From contig NZ_JBCFBA010000030.1 in the NCBI RefSeq assembly GCF_038562415.1, positions 1 through 42,577 of the forward strand: a stretch of DNA of 42,577 nucleotides, written 5' to 3'. Each line of letters starts with the position of its first letter. The stretch's first letter is position 1. The notes under the pieces were generated by a model. That model searched no databases. It worked only from the letters and a program-made list of their open reading frames with translations, and had not been told where the DNA came from. Below, piece by piece: positions 1 through 7,810 of the stretch. This DNA is from Solidesulfovibrio sp. (GTDB lineage Bacteria > Desulfobacterota > Desulfovibrionia > Desulfovibrionales > Desulfovibrionaceae). The translations under genes and the position numbers were made by a program.

Positions 1-52
1 GAATTTCGCCTTCGAGCCTGCCGCGACAGCGGCGGCACCGAAGGCGAAATTC
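1..52. repeat. Long perfect inverted repeat at window edge
   Basis: Bases 1-14 are the exact reverse complement of 39-52 (14-bp arms). Inside the loop there is a second small stem (20-24 with 29-33). This makes a compound hairpin that could act as a transcription terminator or a structured intergenic element. The window starts at the first base of the arm, so the element may extend further left. Confidence 0.6.
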
Positions 53-133
53 CGGCCTCGCATCTTCGCGCCGCGCGTGCCTTGCCTCCCGGTGCCCGAC
101 GCCTTGCCCGCCCGCCAAAGCCGAACGGGGGGG

Positions 134-215
134 CCGGGGGGCGTGACGCCCCCCCGGTGGGGTCTGGGGCAACGCCCCAGTGGGGAGGGTCCGGGAGGGG
201 CAACGCCCCTCCCGG
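134..215. repeat. Triple GC hairpin module (dispersed repeat, probable terminator)
   Basis: Three consecutive hairpins: 134-157 (10-bp stem, TGA loop, one unpaired C), 164-180 (7-bp stem, AAC loop) and 191-215 (11-bp perfect stem, AAC loop). The last lies 3 bases past the stop codon of the minus-strand carboxypeptidase gene and probably terminates it. The first two hairpins with their spacing recur, inverted, at 42415-42460, so this is a repeated intergenic module and not a one-off terminator. Confidence 0.65.
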
Positions 216-218
216 GGT

Positions 219-1607
219 CTAGCGCCCGAGGTCGATCTCGCCGGTTTGTTTGAGACGGCGCAGGAGCTTGTCGCTTGCGGCCAGGGCCGGGGCCTTGGTG
301 TCGAAGGCGGCCAGGACCATGCCGCAGAACTTGTCGCCCTTGTAGATTTCGATGCGGTAGATGGTGCCGGCCTTGTCCACGGAGTAGCCGGGCTGGAGAT
401 CGGACAGGGCCAGCGTCAGGCCGGCTTCGTTGGCCAGGCCGGGTTTGGAGAAGCCGATGATGTTGGCCCGGTAGTCGGCGCCGGTTTCGACGCGGAAGTT
501 CTTGGCCACGGGCACGACCCGGCCGAAGGGCACCACGCGCTTGACCCCGTCGATTTCCATGGGCACGGCGTCGAGGCTGGTGTCGTATTCGCAGTATTGG
601 GGATCGAGTTCGGTGACGTTTTTATTGCCGAAATAGACCTTGAGGCTTTTTTCCGCCGAAACCAGGGCCATGATGGGGCTGCCCGGGCGGTATTCCACGG
701 CGCTGCCTTTTTTGAGCGGAATGTAGCGCAGCCGTTCCCGGGCGTTGCGCAGGTCGAGGTAGACCTTGTTGTCGAAAAACGACACGGCCACGTTGCTTTG
801 CAGGGCGTCGGCCACCTGCGGCGTGGCCAGTTCGAAGGCGCGTTCGAATGCGATGCCAAACGAGCGCAGGAAGCTTTCGACCACGGCCAGGTGGTAGTAG
901 GCCGACAGGAAGGGGCTGACGTTCTTGCTGCCCTCGATGCCGAAGGCCGGCTTGCCGTTGTTGATGGCGAAGTAGGTCAGGGTCTTGGACATCTCCTTGG
1001 CGGTTTCGTCGTCGAGGCCCCGGGTGTGGGTGTTTTTGACGTGGTAGGCGTGCATGGGGTCGTAGAGGCGTTCGTTGGCCTCGGCGGCGGCCTTTTCGGC
1101 CAGGGCGGCCAGGTCGCCGAAGCGCGAGGCCGGCACGCTGTCCTGGTCGATGATGACGGACTGGCCCCAACGCTTGGGGTTTTGCCATTCGGAGACGTAG
1201 GTGGGGCTGTAAAAGCCCCAGCCGTCGTGGAGGTGCAGCACGGCCTCGACGCCGGGGTCGGTGATGATGCCTTTTATTTTCTGGATGGCTTCGTATTCCG
1301 GGTCCTTGGGGTCGAGGTCGGCGAACTTGCGGTTCATGTCGCCGTGCATGCCCCGGGAGTTGTGGATCATGGACAGGAAATTGAGGTTGGGCACCACCCA
1401 CACGGCCCCGGACTTGATCTTGTAGTGGGAAACGAGCAGGGCGGCGGTGTAGAAGCCGCCGGGCTCGTCGCCCTGGATGCCGCCGACGACCAGGATGGTC
1501 GGGCCGGGGCGGCCGGATTCGAGCTTGTGCAGGGTGAAATCCAGATTGCCGCCTCGGGCGGTCGCGGCCAGCACCAGGAGCAGGAATGTGGTCAGAAAAA
1601 GGCGCAT
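219..1607 (-). CDS. Csd4/Pgp1-family peptidoglycan DL-carboxypeptidase (M14/M99-like)
   Basis: 462 aa from the ATG at 1607; an upstream in-frame ATG would put 22 non-signal-like residues before a clear signal peptide (residues 1-19). Residues 42-48 read GGIQGDE: the first zinc ligand of M14 peptidases, normally His, is Gln45, followed by Glu48. The second histidine is His127 in the LHLHDGWGF segment. The Gln/Glu/His set and its numbering closely match what I recall for Helicobacter pylori Csd4 (Gln46, Glu49, His128). Csd4 and Campylobacter Pgp1 trim muramyl tripeptides in the periplasm and create helical cell shape. Other family-like segments include PNLNF, GDMNRKFAD and the FGIEGSK block that should carry the catalytic Glu. 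The role in curving this cell is inferred. It is a monocistronic minus-strand gene, separated from the crotonase gene upstream by a hairpin. Confidence 0.8.
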   Translation of the reverse strand: MRLFLTTFLLLVLAATARGGNLDFTLHKLESGRPGPTILVVGGIQGDEPGGFYTAALLVSHYKIKSGAVWVVPNLNFLSMIHNSRGMHGDMNRKFADLDPKDPEYEAIQKIKGIITDPGVEAVLHLHDGWGFYSPTYVSEWQNPKRWGQSVIIDQDSVPASRFGDLAALAEKAAAEANERLYDPMHAYHVKNTHTRGLDDETAKEMSKTLTYFAINNGKPAFGIEGSKNVSPFLSAYYHLAVVESFLRSFGIAFERAFELATPQVADALQSNVAVSFFDNKVYLDLRNARERLRYIPLKKGSAVEYRPGSPIMALVSAEKSLKVYFGNKNVTELDPQYCEYDTSLDAVPMEIDGVKRVVPFGRVVPVAKNFRVETGADYRANIIGFSKPGLANEAGLTLALSDLQPGYSVDKAGTIYRIEIYKGDKFCGMVLAAFDTKAPALAASDKLLRRLKQTGEIDLGR

Positions 1608-1690
1608 GGGACCTCGACGGGGTGGTATTGCCTGCCACGACCCGGGGAAGCAAGCCCTTCCGGCATAGTCCAAAAGCTTCGGAAAGTCAC

Positions 1691-1716
1691 CCGTGGCCGG
1701 GGTTTGCCGGCCACGG
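1691..1716 (-). terminator. Hairpin between crotonase and carboxypeptidase genes
   Basis: Perfect 10-bp stem (1691-1700 with 1707-1716) and a 6-base loop, just past the stop of the minus-strand crotonase gene. On the minus strand it is followed by a short mixed T-containing stretch (GACTTTCC), so it is a plausible but not classical intrinsic terminator. Confidence 0.5.
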
Positions 1717-1719
1717 CCG

Positions 1720-2517
1720 TCAGGCCTGGCGAGTCGCCCGGCGGGCGGCCATGGCCGCCTTGAACTCCGGCGAATTGAGCCGGTTGAGGATCAGCATGTC
1801 CTCGGTTTCCAGGGACCGGCGCAACTCGTTGATGTCGCTTTTGAGGAGCTTGCGGATGGCCAGCATGGCCGCCACCTGCGGCTCCTGGTAGTAGGCGGCG
1901 ACCTTGAGCGCCTCCGCTTCGAGCCTGGCCGCCGGCACGATCCGGTCCACGATGCCGAGGTTGTGCGCCTCCTCGGCCGAAAAACGCGGCCATTGCAGCA
2001 CCTCCGCCGCCTTGGCCCCGCCGAGCATACGCGACAGGAAGTAGCCGCCGCCGCCCTTGGGGATGGTGCCCATTTCCGCCGAGGCGTTCTCGAAGACCGC
2101 CTGCTCGGTGACGATGCGGTAGTCGCAGGCCAGGCTCATGTTCAGGTGGAAGGCCGAGATGTGGCCGGTGTCGGCGTGGATGGTGACCTTGTTGAGCCCG
2201 GCCATGGTCACGGTGTAGTTGTTGACGAGGTTGAAAAGCCGCTGGATGAGGTAGTCCTCGCGCCGCGACGTCAGGAACTCGTCGAAAAATTCCAGCGTGT
2301 CGGTGGCCCCTTCCTTCTCGGGGCAGCCGATAAAAACCACCACCCGCACCAGGTCGGTATGGGCGATGATTTCCAGGTGATCGAAGAAGGTGTCGATCTT
2401 TTTCAAGTCCCTGGCGTGGCGCGTGAAATGGGGCTTGCCCCGCACGACCAGGATGTTGTCGCACCGTTCGGCGCTGAAAAACTCGTTGTCCGTGACCAGG
2501 CTGGTGGCGACTTCCAT
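1720..2517 (-). CDS. Crotonase-fold (enoyl-CoA hydratase/isomerase-like) protein
   Basis: 265 aa from the ATG at 2517, preceded by the strong ribosome site AAGGAGGG; a longer in-frame start would pass through this site. The block around residues 135-165 follows crotonase order: SLACDYRIV, then SAEMGTIPKGGGGYFLSR, and it keeps the Glu equivalent to rat hydratase Glu164. The oxyanion-hole segment before it, normally GxGxGGGxE, reads GHISAFHLN, so the glycines and the Glu144 equivalent are missing. The N-terminal 60 residues are atypical for simple hydratases. It may catalyse a different acyl-CoA or acyl-carrier reaction, or be non-catalytic. The substrate cannot be told. It is divergent from the acetyltransferase gene at 2742. 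Confidence 0.7.
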   Translation of the reverse strand: MEVATSLVTDNEFFSAERCDNILVVRGKPHFTRHARDLKKIDTFFDHLEIIAHTDLVRVVVFIGCPEKEGATDTLEFFDEFLTSRREDYLIQRLFNLVNNYTVTMAGLNKVTIHADTGHISAFHLNMSLACDYRIVTEQAVFENASAEMGTIPKGGGGYFLSRMLGGAKAAEVLQWPRFSAEEAHNLGIVDRIVPAARLEAEALKVAAYYQEPQVAAMLAIRKLLKSDINELRRSLETEDMLILNRLNSPEFKAAMAARRATRQA

Positions 2518-2619
2518 AAAACCCTCCTTGCGGGCACGGGATGGCGGCGGGGCGCCCGGCAAACCAACAACGCGCTACAACCCACCGTCTTAATTGAAGG
2601 TGCCACCCCGCGCCCGCCC

Positions 2620-2625
2620 TGTCAA
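2620..2625 (-). promoter_or_regulatory. Possible -35 element for the crotonase gene
   Basis: On the minus strand these bases read TTGACA, a perfect -35 hexamer, about 100 bases upstream of the crotonase start. No good -10 follows at 16-18 bases; a TTCAAT lies at 21 bases, which is long. Weak candidate only. Confidence 0.25.
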
Positions 2626-2670
2626 CACGCACCCGGCCCACCGGCCCACGGCGCAAAACCGCGAAACCCC

Positions 2671-2699
2671 TTGCCTTGGCCGGGCGGGCCTTCTATCCT
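2671..2699 (+). promoter_or_regulatory. Candidate sigma-70 promoter of the acetyltransferase/glycan operon
   Basis: TTGCCT (2671-2676), a 17-base spacer and TATCCT (2694-2699). Transcription would start near 2706, which removes the ATG at 2676 as a start and supports the TTG start at 2742. Confidence 0.4.
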
Positions 2700-2741
2700 T
2701 GGCGCAACCCTCATAAGAACCCTTTGCCCTTGGAGACGCCG

Positions 2742-5438
2742 TTGAGTGCCCGCAGCCTTGACGCCCTGTTCCGTCCCAATTCCGTGGCCGTGATCGGCGC
2801 GTCCGCGGACCCCAGGCATCCGGGCGCGGTCATCATGAAGAACCTGCTCGGCGGCAAGTTCCTGGGCCCGGTCATGCCGGTGGCCCCGGGCCTGGACGCC
2901 ATCGCCGGGGTGCTGTGCTACAAGTCCGTGGACACGCTGCCCCTGACCCCGGACATCGGCGTGGTGGTCACCGACCCGGCCTCCGTGCCCGAAGTCCTGC
3001 GCGAACTGGGCCGGCGCGGCGTGGGCGCGGCCGTGGTGCTGCCTCCGGGCTGGGCCAAGCTGCCCCGGCAGGCCCGGCGCGAGTTGCAAACCCGCATGCT
3101 GGAAGCGGCCGCGCCGTCGGGCATCCGCATTCTCGGGCCGTCGGGCCTGGGCTTGGTCGTGCCCGGCATCGGGCTCAACTGCTCCCTGGCCGCCTCCGAC
3201 GCCCTGCCCGGCAAGATCGCCTTCATTTCCCAGTCCGCCTCGCTTTTCACCGCCGTCCTCGACTGGGCGCGCACCAAGGGCATCGGCTTTTCCCACATCC
3301 TGTCGCTCGGCGACCGGGTGGACCTCAAGTACGCCGACATCCTGGACTACATGGCCCAGGACCCCAACACGCGCTCCATTTTGCTCTACGTCGAGTCCAT
3401 CAGCGACGCGCGGTCGTTCATGAGCGCCTCCCGGGCGGCGGCCCGCAACAAGCCGGTGCTGGTCATCAAGCCCGGCCGCAAGCTGTGGACCGTCTTTCCG
3501 CCCGACCCGGCCGAGGGCCGCGACGAGGTCTACGACGAGGCCTTCCGCCGGGCCGGCATGCTGCGGGTGGGCGAGATCGACGCGCTGTTCGACGCCGCCC
3601 AGACCCTGGCCCGCTCGCGGCCGCTGCGCGGCGAGAACCTGGCCATTTTGACCAACGGCGGCTCCATCGGCATCATGGCCGCCGACGCCCTGCTCGAAGG
3701 CGGCGGCTCGCTGGTCGTGTTCGACGAGGAGGCCAGGGCCGCCCTGTCCAAACTCCTCGGCCCCAACTGGCTGCGCCACGGCGTGGTGGACATGAGCTTC
3801 GGCGCCGCGCCGGCCGACTACGCCGAGGCCTTGCGGGCGCTGTTGCGCGCCCCGGGCGTCAACGCCGTGCTGGTCATCCACGTGCCCTTTCCCGGGGTCA
3901 GCGCCGAGGAGGCGGCCAAGGCCATGGCCGAGGTCCTGGCCAAGACCAACCGCACGGTGCTGGCCTGCTGGATGGGCTACGACCCCGATGCCGGGCCGGC
4001 GCTGACGATCCTCAACAACGCCGGCGTGCCCACCTACGAGACCCCGGACCAGGCCGTGTCCGCCTTCGTGCACCTGCTGCGCTACCGCCGCAACCAGGAA
4101 CTGCTCATGGAGATGCCGGCCAGCCTGCCGGCCGAATACGCCCCGGACCCGGACGCCGCCCGGGCCGTGATCGACCGGGCCTACGCCGAGGGACGGCTGA
4201 CCCTGACCGACCCCGAGGCCAAGGAGGTGCTCGGCTATTACGGCGTGCGGGCGGTGGCCTCCCAGTTCACCGAGGACGTGGACGACGCCGTGGCCGCGGC
4301 CGAGGCCCTGGGCTTTCCCGTGGCCGTCAAGATCGTCTCCCCCCAGGTGCCCCAGCCCTTCGACGTGGGTGGCCTGGTGCTCGACCTGGCCGGCCCCGAG
4401 GCCGTGCGCGAGGCCGCCCTGGCGGCCCGGGCCCGGGTGCTCGAACACGTGCCCGGGGCGCGCGTCGAGGGCTACGTGGTCCAGGAGATGGGCCGGCGGG
4501 CCGGGGCCTACGAGGTGACCATCAAGGCCCGGGTGGACGCCGTGTTCGGCCCGTACATCGTCTTCGGCCAGGGCGGGCTGGCCGCCCGGGTCACCAGGGA
4601 CCGGGCCGTGGCGCTGACACCGCTCAACATGTCCCTGGCCCGCGACCTCGTTTCGCGCACCCGGGTGGCCGCCAATTTCCCGGGCGCGGCCGGCCAGCCG
4701 GCCGTGGACGTGGACGCGCTGTGCCTGACGCTCAACCAGGTCTCCCAGTGCGTGGCCGACCTGGAGCGCATCGCGGCCATCGACTTGAACCCCGTCCTGG
4801 CCCAGCCGGGCGGCGTGCAGGTCATCGGCGCCTCCATCCGCCTGGCCCCCGAGCCCGAACCCGACCCCCACCGCCTGGCCATCCGGCCCTACCCCAGGGA
4901 ACTGGAGGAATGCGTGACCCTGCGGAGCGGCCGCCACGCCCTGCTGCGCCCCATCCGGCCCGAGGACGAACCGGCCCACTTCGAATTCTTCAAGCACCTC
5001 TCGCCCGAGGACTTGCGCTTCCGGTTTTTCGGGGTGGTGCGCGAGCTGACCCACACCGAGATGGCCAAGCTCACCCAGATTGACTACGAGCGCGAGATGG
5101 CGTTTATTGCCACCGCCCCGGACGCCCGGGGCACGCCCGAAACCCTCGGCGTGGTGCGGGCCTCGACCCGGCCGGACAATTCCTCGGCGGAATTCGCGGT
5201 CATCATCCGCTCGGATTTGAAGGGCCAGGGCCTGGGACGGCTGCTCATGGAAAAGATCGTCCGCTACTGCAAGGGGCGCGGCACCCGGGAACTGACCGGG
5301 CAGGCGCTCATGGAAAACGGCGGCATGCAGGGCCTGGCCGAAAAGCTCGGCTTTTCCGTGGTGCGCAACTACGACGAGGACGTGGTGGAAATGCGCCTGC
5401 CCCTAAACGATCCCGGCCCCGGCGAGGCCCTGCGGTGA
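2742..5438 (+). CDS. Pat-type protein lysine acetyltransferase (ADP-forming acyl-CoA synthetase-like plus GNAT)
   Basis: 898 aa from a TTG at 2742 with GGAG 6 bases upstream; the ATG at 2676 would add 22 unlike residues and lies upstream of the likely transcript start. Order: CoA-binding domain (about 8-130, opening VAVIGASADP), succinyl-CoA-ligase-like region (150-290), flavodoxin-like ligase domain (300-450), ATP-grasp (480-710), GNAT acetyltransferase (720-890, acetyl-CoA loop KGQGLGRLL). True ADP-forming synthetases carry a phosphorylated His in a SHTG segment before VYDxAFRRAG. Here that segment (about residues 243-272) reads KPGRKLWTVFPPDPAEGRDE with no His. The synthetase half is therefore probably a regulatory sensor, as in Salmonella/E. 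coli Pat (PatZ), while the GNAT domain acetylates lysines on targets such as acyl-CoA synthetases. The stop overlaps the next start (GTGA). Confidence 0.85.
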   Translation: MSARSLDALFRPNSVAVIGASADPRHPGAVIMKNLLGGKFLGPVMPVAPGLDAIAGVLCYKSVDTLPLTPDIGVVVTDPASVPEVLRELGRRGVGAAVVLPPGWAKLPRQARRELQTRMLEAAAPSGIRILGPSGLGLVVPGIGLNCSLAASDALPGKIAFISQSASLFTAVLDWARTKGIGFSHILSLGDRVDLKYADILDYMAQDPNTRSILLYVESISDARSFMSASRAAARNKPVLVIKPGRKLWTVFPPDPAEGRDEVYDEAFRRAGMLRVGEIDALFDAAQTLARSRPLRGENLAILTNGGSIGIMAADALLEGGGSLVVFDEEARAALSKLLGPNWLRHGVVDMSFGAAPADYAEALRALLRAPGVNAVLVIHVPFPGVSAEEAAKAMAEVLAKTNRTVLACWMGYDPDAGPALTILNNAGVPTYETPDQAVSAFVHLLRYRRNQELLMEMPASLPAEYAPDPDAARAVIDRAYAEGRLTLTDPEAKEVLGYYGVRAVASQFTEDVDDAVAAAEALGFPVAVKIVSPQVPQPFDVGGLVLDLAGPEAVREAALAARARVLEHVPGARVEGYVVQEMGRRAGAYEVTIKARVDAVFGPYIVFGQGGLAARVTRDRAVALTPLNMSLARDLVSRTRVAANFPGAAGQPAVDVDALCLTLNQVSQCVADLERIAAIDLNPVLAQPGGVQVIGASIRLAPEPEPDPHRLAIRPYPRELEECVTLRSGRHALLRPIRPEDEPAHFEFFKHLSPEDLRFRFFGVVRELTHTEMAKLTQIDYEREMAFIATAPDARGTPETLGVVRASTRPDNSSAEFAVIIRSDLKGQGLGRLLMEKIVRYCKGRGTRELTGQALMENGGMQGLAEKLGFSVVRNYDEDVVEMRLPLNDPGPGEALR

Positions 5439-6595
5439 CCGCCGACAAGCCCGCGGCCGAAGAGGCCGTCCCGGCCCAGGAACTCAAGGCCTACCTGCCC
5501 ATCAAGACCCTGTCCCTGCGCCCCTGGGGCAAGGGGCGCTTTTCCGTCTACGTGCGCAAGGGAAACGGCCTGGTCCTGTACGCCACGCGCGGCGCGGCCT
5601 TTTCCGCCGACCAGCTCTCCCGGCTGCGGGCCATGGGCGTGGCCACGGTCTACATCCACAAAGGGGAGATGCGCCATTACGAGAACTATCTGCGCGAGGC
5701 CCTGGGCGAGGTGCTCCTTGACGAATCCATCCCCCTGGCCGACCGGGCCGAGGTCTGGCATGCCAGCGCCGCCAACCTGGCCCGGGGCGTGCTCGAGGAA
5801 AAGCTCCCCCACAGCCTGAGCCGCAGCCGCTTCGACCAGGTCGGCAAGCTCGTGCGCCAGTCCATCGGCTTCCTCCAGGGTCCCGACGCCGTCAAGAACG
5901 TGGCCAAGCTCATCAGCAAGGGCTACCAGGAATACCAGCACGGCCTGGCCGTCATGGTGCTCACCTCGCTCGTGCTCATGGACCGGCCGGGCGTGGACGA
6001 GGAACTGCTGGTCAAGGTCGGCGTGGGGGCGCTGCTGCACGACGTGGGCAAGCTCGGGCTGCCCGAGGGGCTGCTGGAGCGCCGGCCGGACGGCTGGGCC
6101 CCGGAGGAGGAAACGGCCTTCCGCTCCCACCCGGCGCTGGGCGTGGGGCTGTGCGTGGGCCTGCCCCTGCCGCCGGAAACCCTGCACTGCATCCTGTTCC
6201 ACCACGAGCAGGAGGACGGCAAGGGCTTTCCGGCCGGCCTGCCTTCCGCCGGTATCCCCAACTATGTCAAGGCGCTCGCCGTGTGCAACACCTACGACGC
6301 CCTGACCCGGGCCTGCGTCTGGCGGCCGGCCTATCCGCCCTTCGAGGCCCTGCGCAAGATGGAGGCCCGCAAGGAAACCCTGGACAAGGCCTTCTTCAAG
6401 CGGCTGATCATGATCCTGGCCGACGCCGAGGTGCTCCAGGGCGGCGGCAAGGCGGCCAAAAAGGGCGAACTGCCGCCCACGCCCCAGCCGCCCCAAACGG
6501 CCCAGGCCGCCCCCCCCGCCGGGCCGGCCCAGCCGGCGGGCTCGCCCCAGGCCCCGCCCGCCCCGGGCGCCAACGCCAACGGGCAAGGAAGCTAG
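5435..6595 (+). CDS. HD-GYP domain protein, probable c-di-GMP phosphodiesterase
   Basis: 386 aa from a GTG whose last two bases are the start of the previous stop (GTGA), so it is translationally coupled. The N-terminal 120 residues match the small domain often preceding HD-GYP in Desulfovibrio (opening with IKTLSLRPWGKG). The HD-GYP core (about 165-335) keeps the early His (YQHG), HDVGKLGLPE, SHPALG and HHEQEDGKGFPAGL. The usual aspartate in the late VADVYDAL motif is replaced by Asn (VCNTYDALT), so one metal ligand may be altered. The last 50 residues are Pro/Ala-rich and probably disordered. It would degrade c-di-GMP in the cytoplasm. Its position among glycosyltransferase genes suggests local control of polysaccharide or surface sugar synthesis. 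Confidence 0.85.
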   Translation: MTADKPAAEEAVPAQELKAYLPIKTLSLRPWGKGRFSVYVRKGNGLVLYATRGAAFSADQLSRLRAMGVATVYIHKGEMRHYENYLREALGEVLLDESIPLADRAEVWHASAANLARGVLEEKLPHSLSRSRFDQVGKLVRQSIGFLQGPDAVKNVAKLISKGYQEYQHGLAVMVLTSLVLMDRPGVDEELLVKVGVGALLHDVGKLGLPEGLLERRPDGWAPEEETAFRSHPALGVGLCVGLPLPPETLHCILFHHEQEDGKGFPAGLPSAGIPNYVKALAVCNTYDALTRACVWRPAYPPFEALRKMEARKETLDKAFFKRLIMILADAEVLQGGGKAAKKGELPPTPQPPQTAQAAPPAGPAQPAGSPQAPPAPGANANGQGS

Positions 6596-6598
6596 GCC

Positions 6599-7810
6599 AT
6601 GCCCGCGAGCGTGGCCTACGCCCCGGCCGCGTTCGCCGAGGCGGCCGAGGGCGCCTCCCGGCTGCGGCTTGCGGCCGGCACGCACCCGCCGCGCCTGACC
6701 GTCTGCCTGCCCCACGCCCACAAGGACCACGTCTTCGGGGGAGTCAGTTCCGTGCTGGAGCTGGCCCGGTTCCTCGCGCCCCGCTATCCGCGCCTGCGTT
6801 TCGTCAGTCTTTCCCCCCTGCCCGAGGCCGGCTCGCGGCTCGACCTGTCGCCTTTCGCCAAGGGCCGCGAGGCCGCCCCGCCCGAACTCGCCGACCTGCA
6901 CGGCGACACCCCCCTGGCCGTGGACGCCGGGGACATCTTCCTGTGCTCGTTTTGGCGGTCCGTGCTGGTCTGGGAGGCTTTCGCCGGCCTGCTGGGCCGG
7001 CAGGGACGGCCGGCCAACCCGTTTTATTATTTCATCCAGGACTGGGAACCGGGCTTTTATCCCCTGGGCCTCGACCACCTGCTGGCCGAGGCCAGCTACG
7101 GCCACGGGCAGTCCTGCCTGGCCGTGGTCAATTCCCTGGAGCTGGCCCGTTTCCTGGCCCAAAAACGCTACGGCTTCGGCCGGACGGTCGCCGTGCGGCC
7201 GTCGCTCAACCCGCACCTGGCCCAGGCGCTCTCCGCCCTGGGCCGCAAGCTGCCGCCACGGCCCACGGACCGGCTCACCATCCTGGCCTACGGCCGCCCG
7301 GGGCATCCGCGCAACTGCTTCCCGGCCGTCCTCGACGGCCTGTGGCGGTGGCTTGCCGCGTTCCGGCCGGCCCTGCCCGGCCCGGTGACCCTGCTCAGCG
7401 CCGGCACGCCCCACGAGAACATCGTCTTCCCGGACGGCAGCGAACTGACGAGCCTGGGCATGCTGTCGCTGCCCGACTACGCGGCCACGCTGTTGCAAAG
7501 CCATGTCGGCATCGCGTTCATGGCCTCGCCCCACCCGTCCTATCCGCCGCTGGAGATGGCGGCCTTCGGCCTGGAAGTCGTGACCAACGCCTTTGCCGGC
7601 AAGGACCTGTCAAAGGCCCATCCGGCCATTCGCAACGCCCCGCCCCATCGCCCGGCCGAGACGGCGGCGGCCCTGCGCGAGGCCGTGACGGCCGCGCTGG
7701 CCGGCGCCGGCCAGCTCCGGCCGGCCGTGCTGCCGGCCTCGCTTTGCCCGGACGGCTGGCAGACCAACTTCCGCCGGGCGGCAATACCGATCCTGAGGCC
7801 AAGCGCGTGA
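6599..7810 (+). CDS. WsaF-like rhamnosyltransferase-type glycosyltransferase
   Basis: 403 aa, starting 3 bases after the HD-GYP stop, with AAGGAA upstream. The segment FYYFIQDWEPGFYPLG near residues 140-156 and the following LAEASYGHGQSCLAVVNS resemble the WsaF rhamnosyltransferase family (GT-B fold, S-layer glycan synthesis in Geobacillus). The C-terminal half has the nucleotide-sugar half-domain pattern (LTILAYGRPGHPRN; later the acidic PPLEMAAFGLEVVTN block). The acceptor and sugar are unknown. It is the first of three adjacent glycosyltransferases. Its stop overlaps the next gene's GTG (GTGA). Confidence 0.75.
   Translation: MPASVAYAPAAFAEAAEGASRLRLAAGTHPPRLTVCLPHAHKDHVFGGVSSVLELARFLAPRYPRLRFVSLSPLPEAGSRLDLSPFAKGREAAPPELADLHGDTPLAVDAGDIFLCSFWRSVLVWEAFAGLLGRQGRPANPFYYFIQDWEPGFYPLGLDHLLAEASYGHGQSCLAVVNSLELARFLAQKRYGFGRTVAVRPSLNPHLAQALSALGRKLPPRPTDRLTILAYGRPGHPRNCFPAVLDGLWRWLAAFRPALPGPVTLLSAGTPHENIVFPDGSELTSLGMLSLPDYAATLLQSHVGIAFMASPHPSYPPLEMAAFGLEVVTNAFAGKDLSKAHPAIRNAPPHRPAETAAALREAVTAALAGAGQLRPAVLPASLCPDGWQTNFRRAAIPILRPSA

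Noticed and set aside
2622-5054. Minus-strand 810-codon frame antisense to the acetyltransferase gene
   Set aside because: Gly/His/Val/Gln-rich composition, no domain, fully explained by codon bias of the plus-strand gene.
6151-7806. N-terminal extension of the second glycosyltransferase frame
   Set aside because: This part is out of frame over the HD-GYP and WsaF-like genes and has shadow composition; the GTGA overlap at 7807 gives a natural start.
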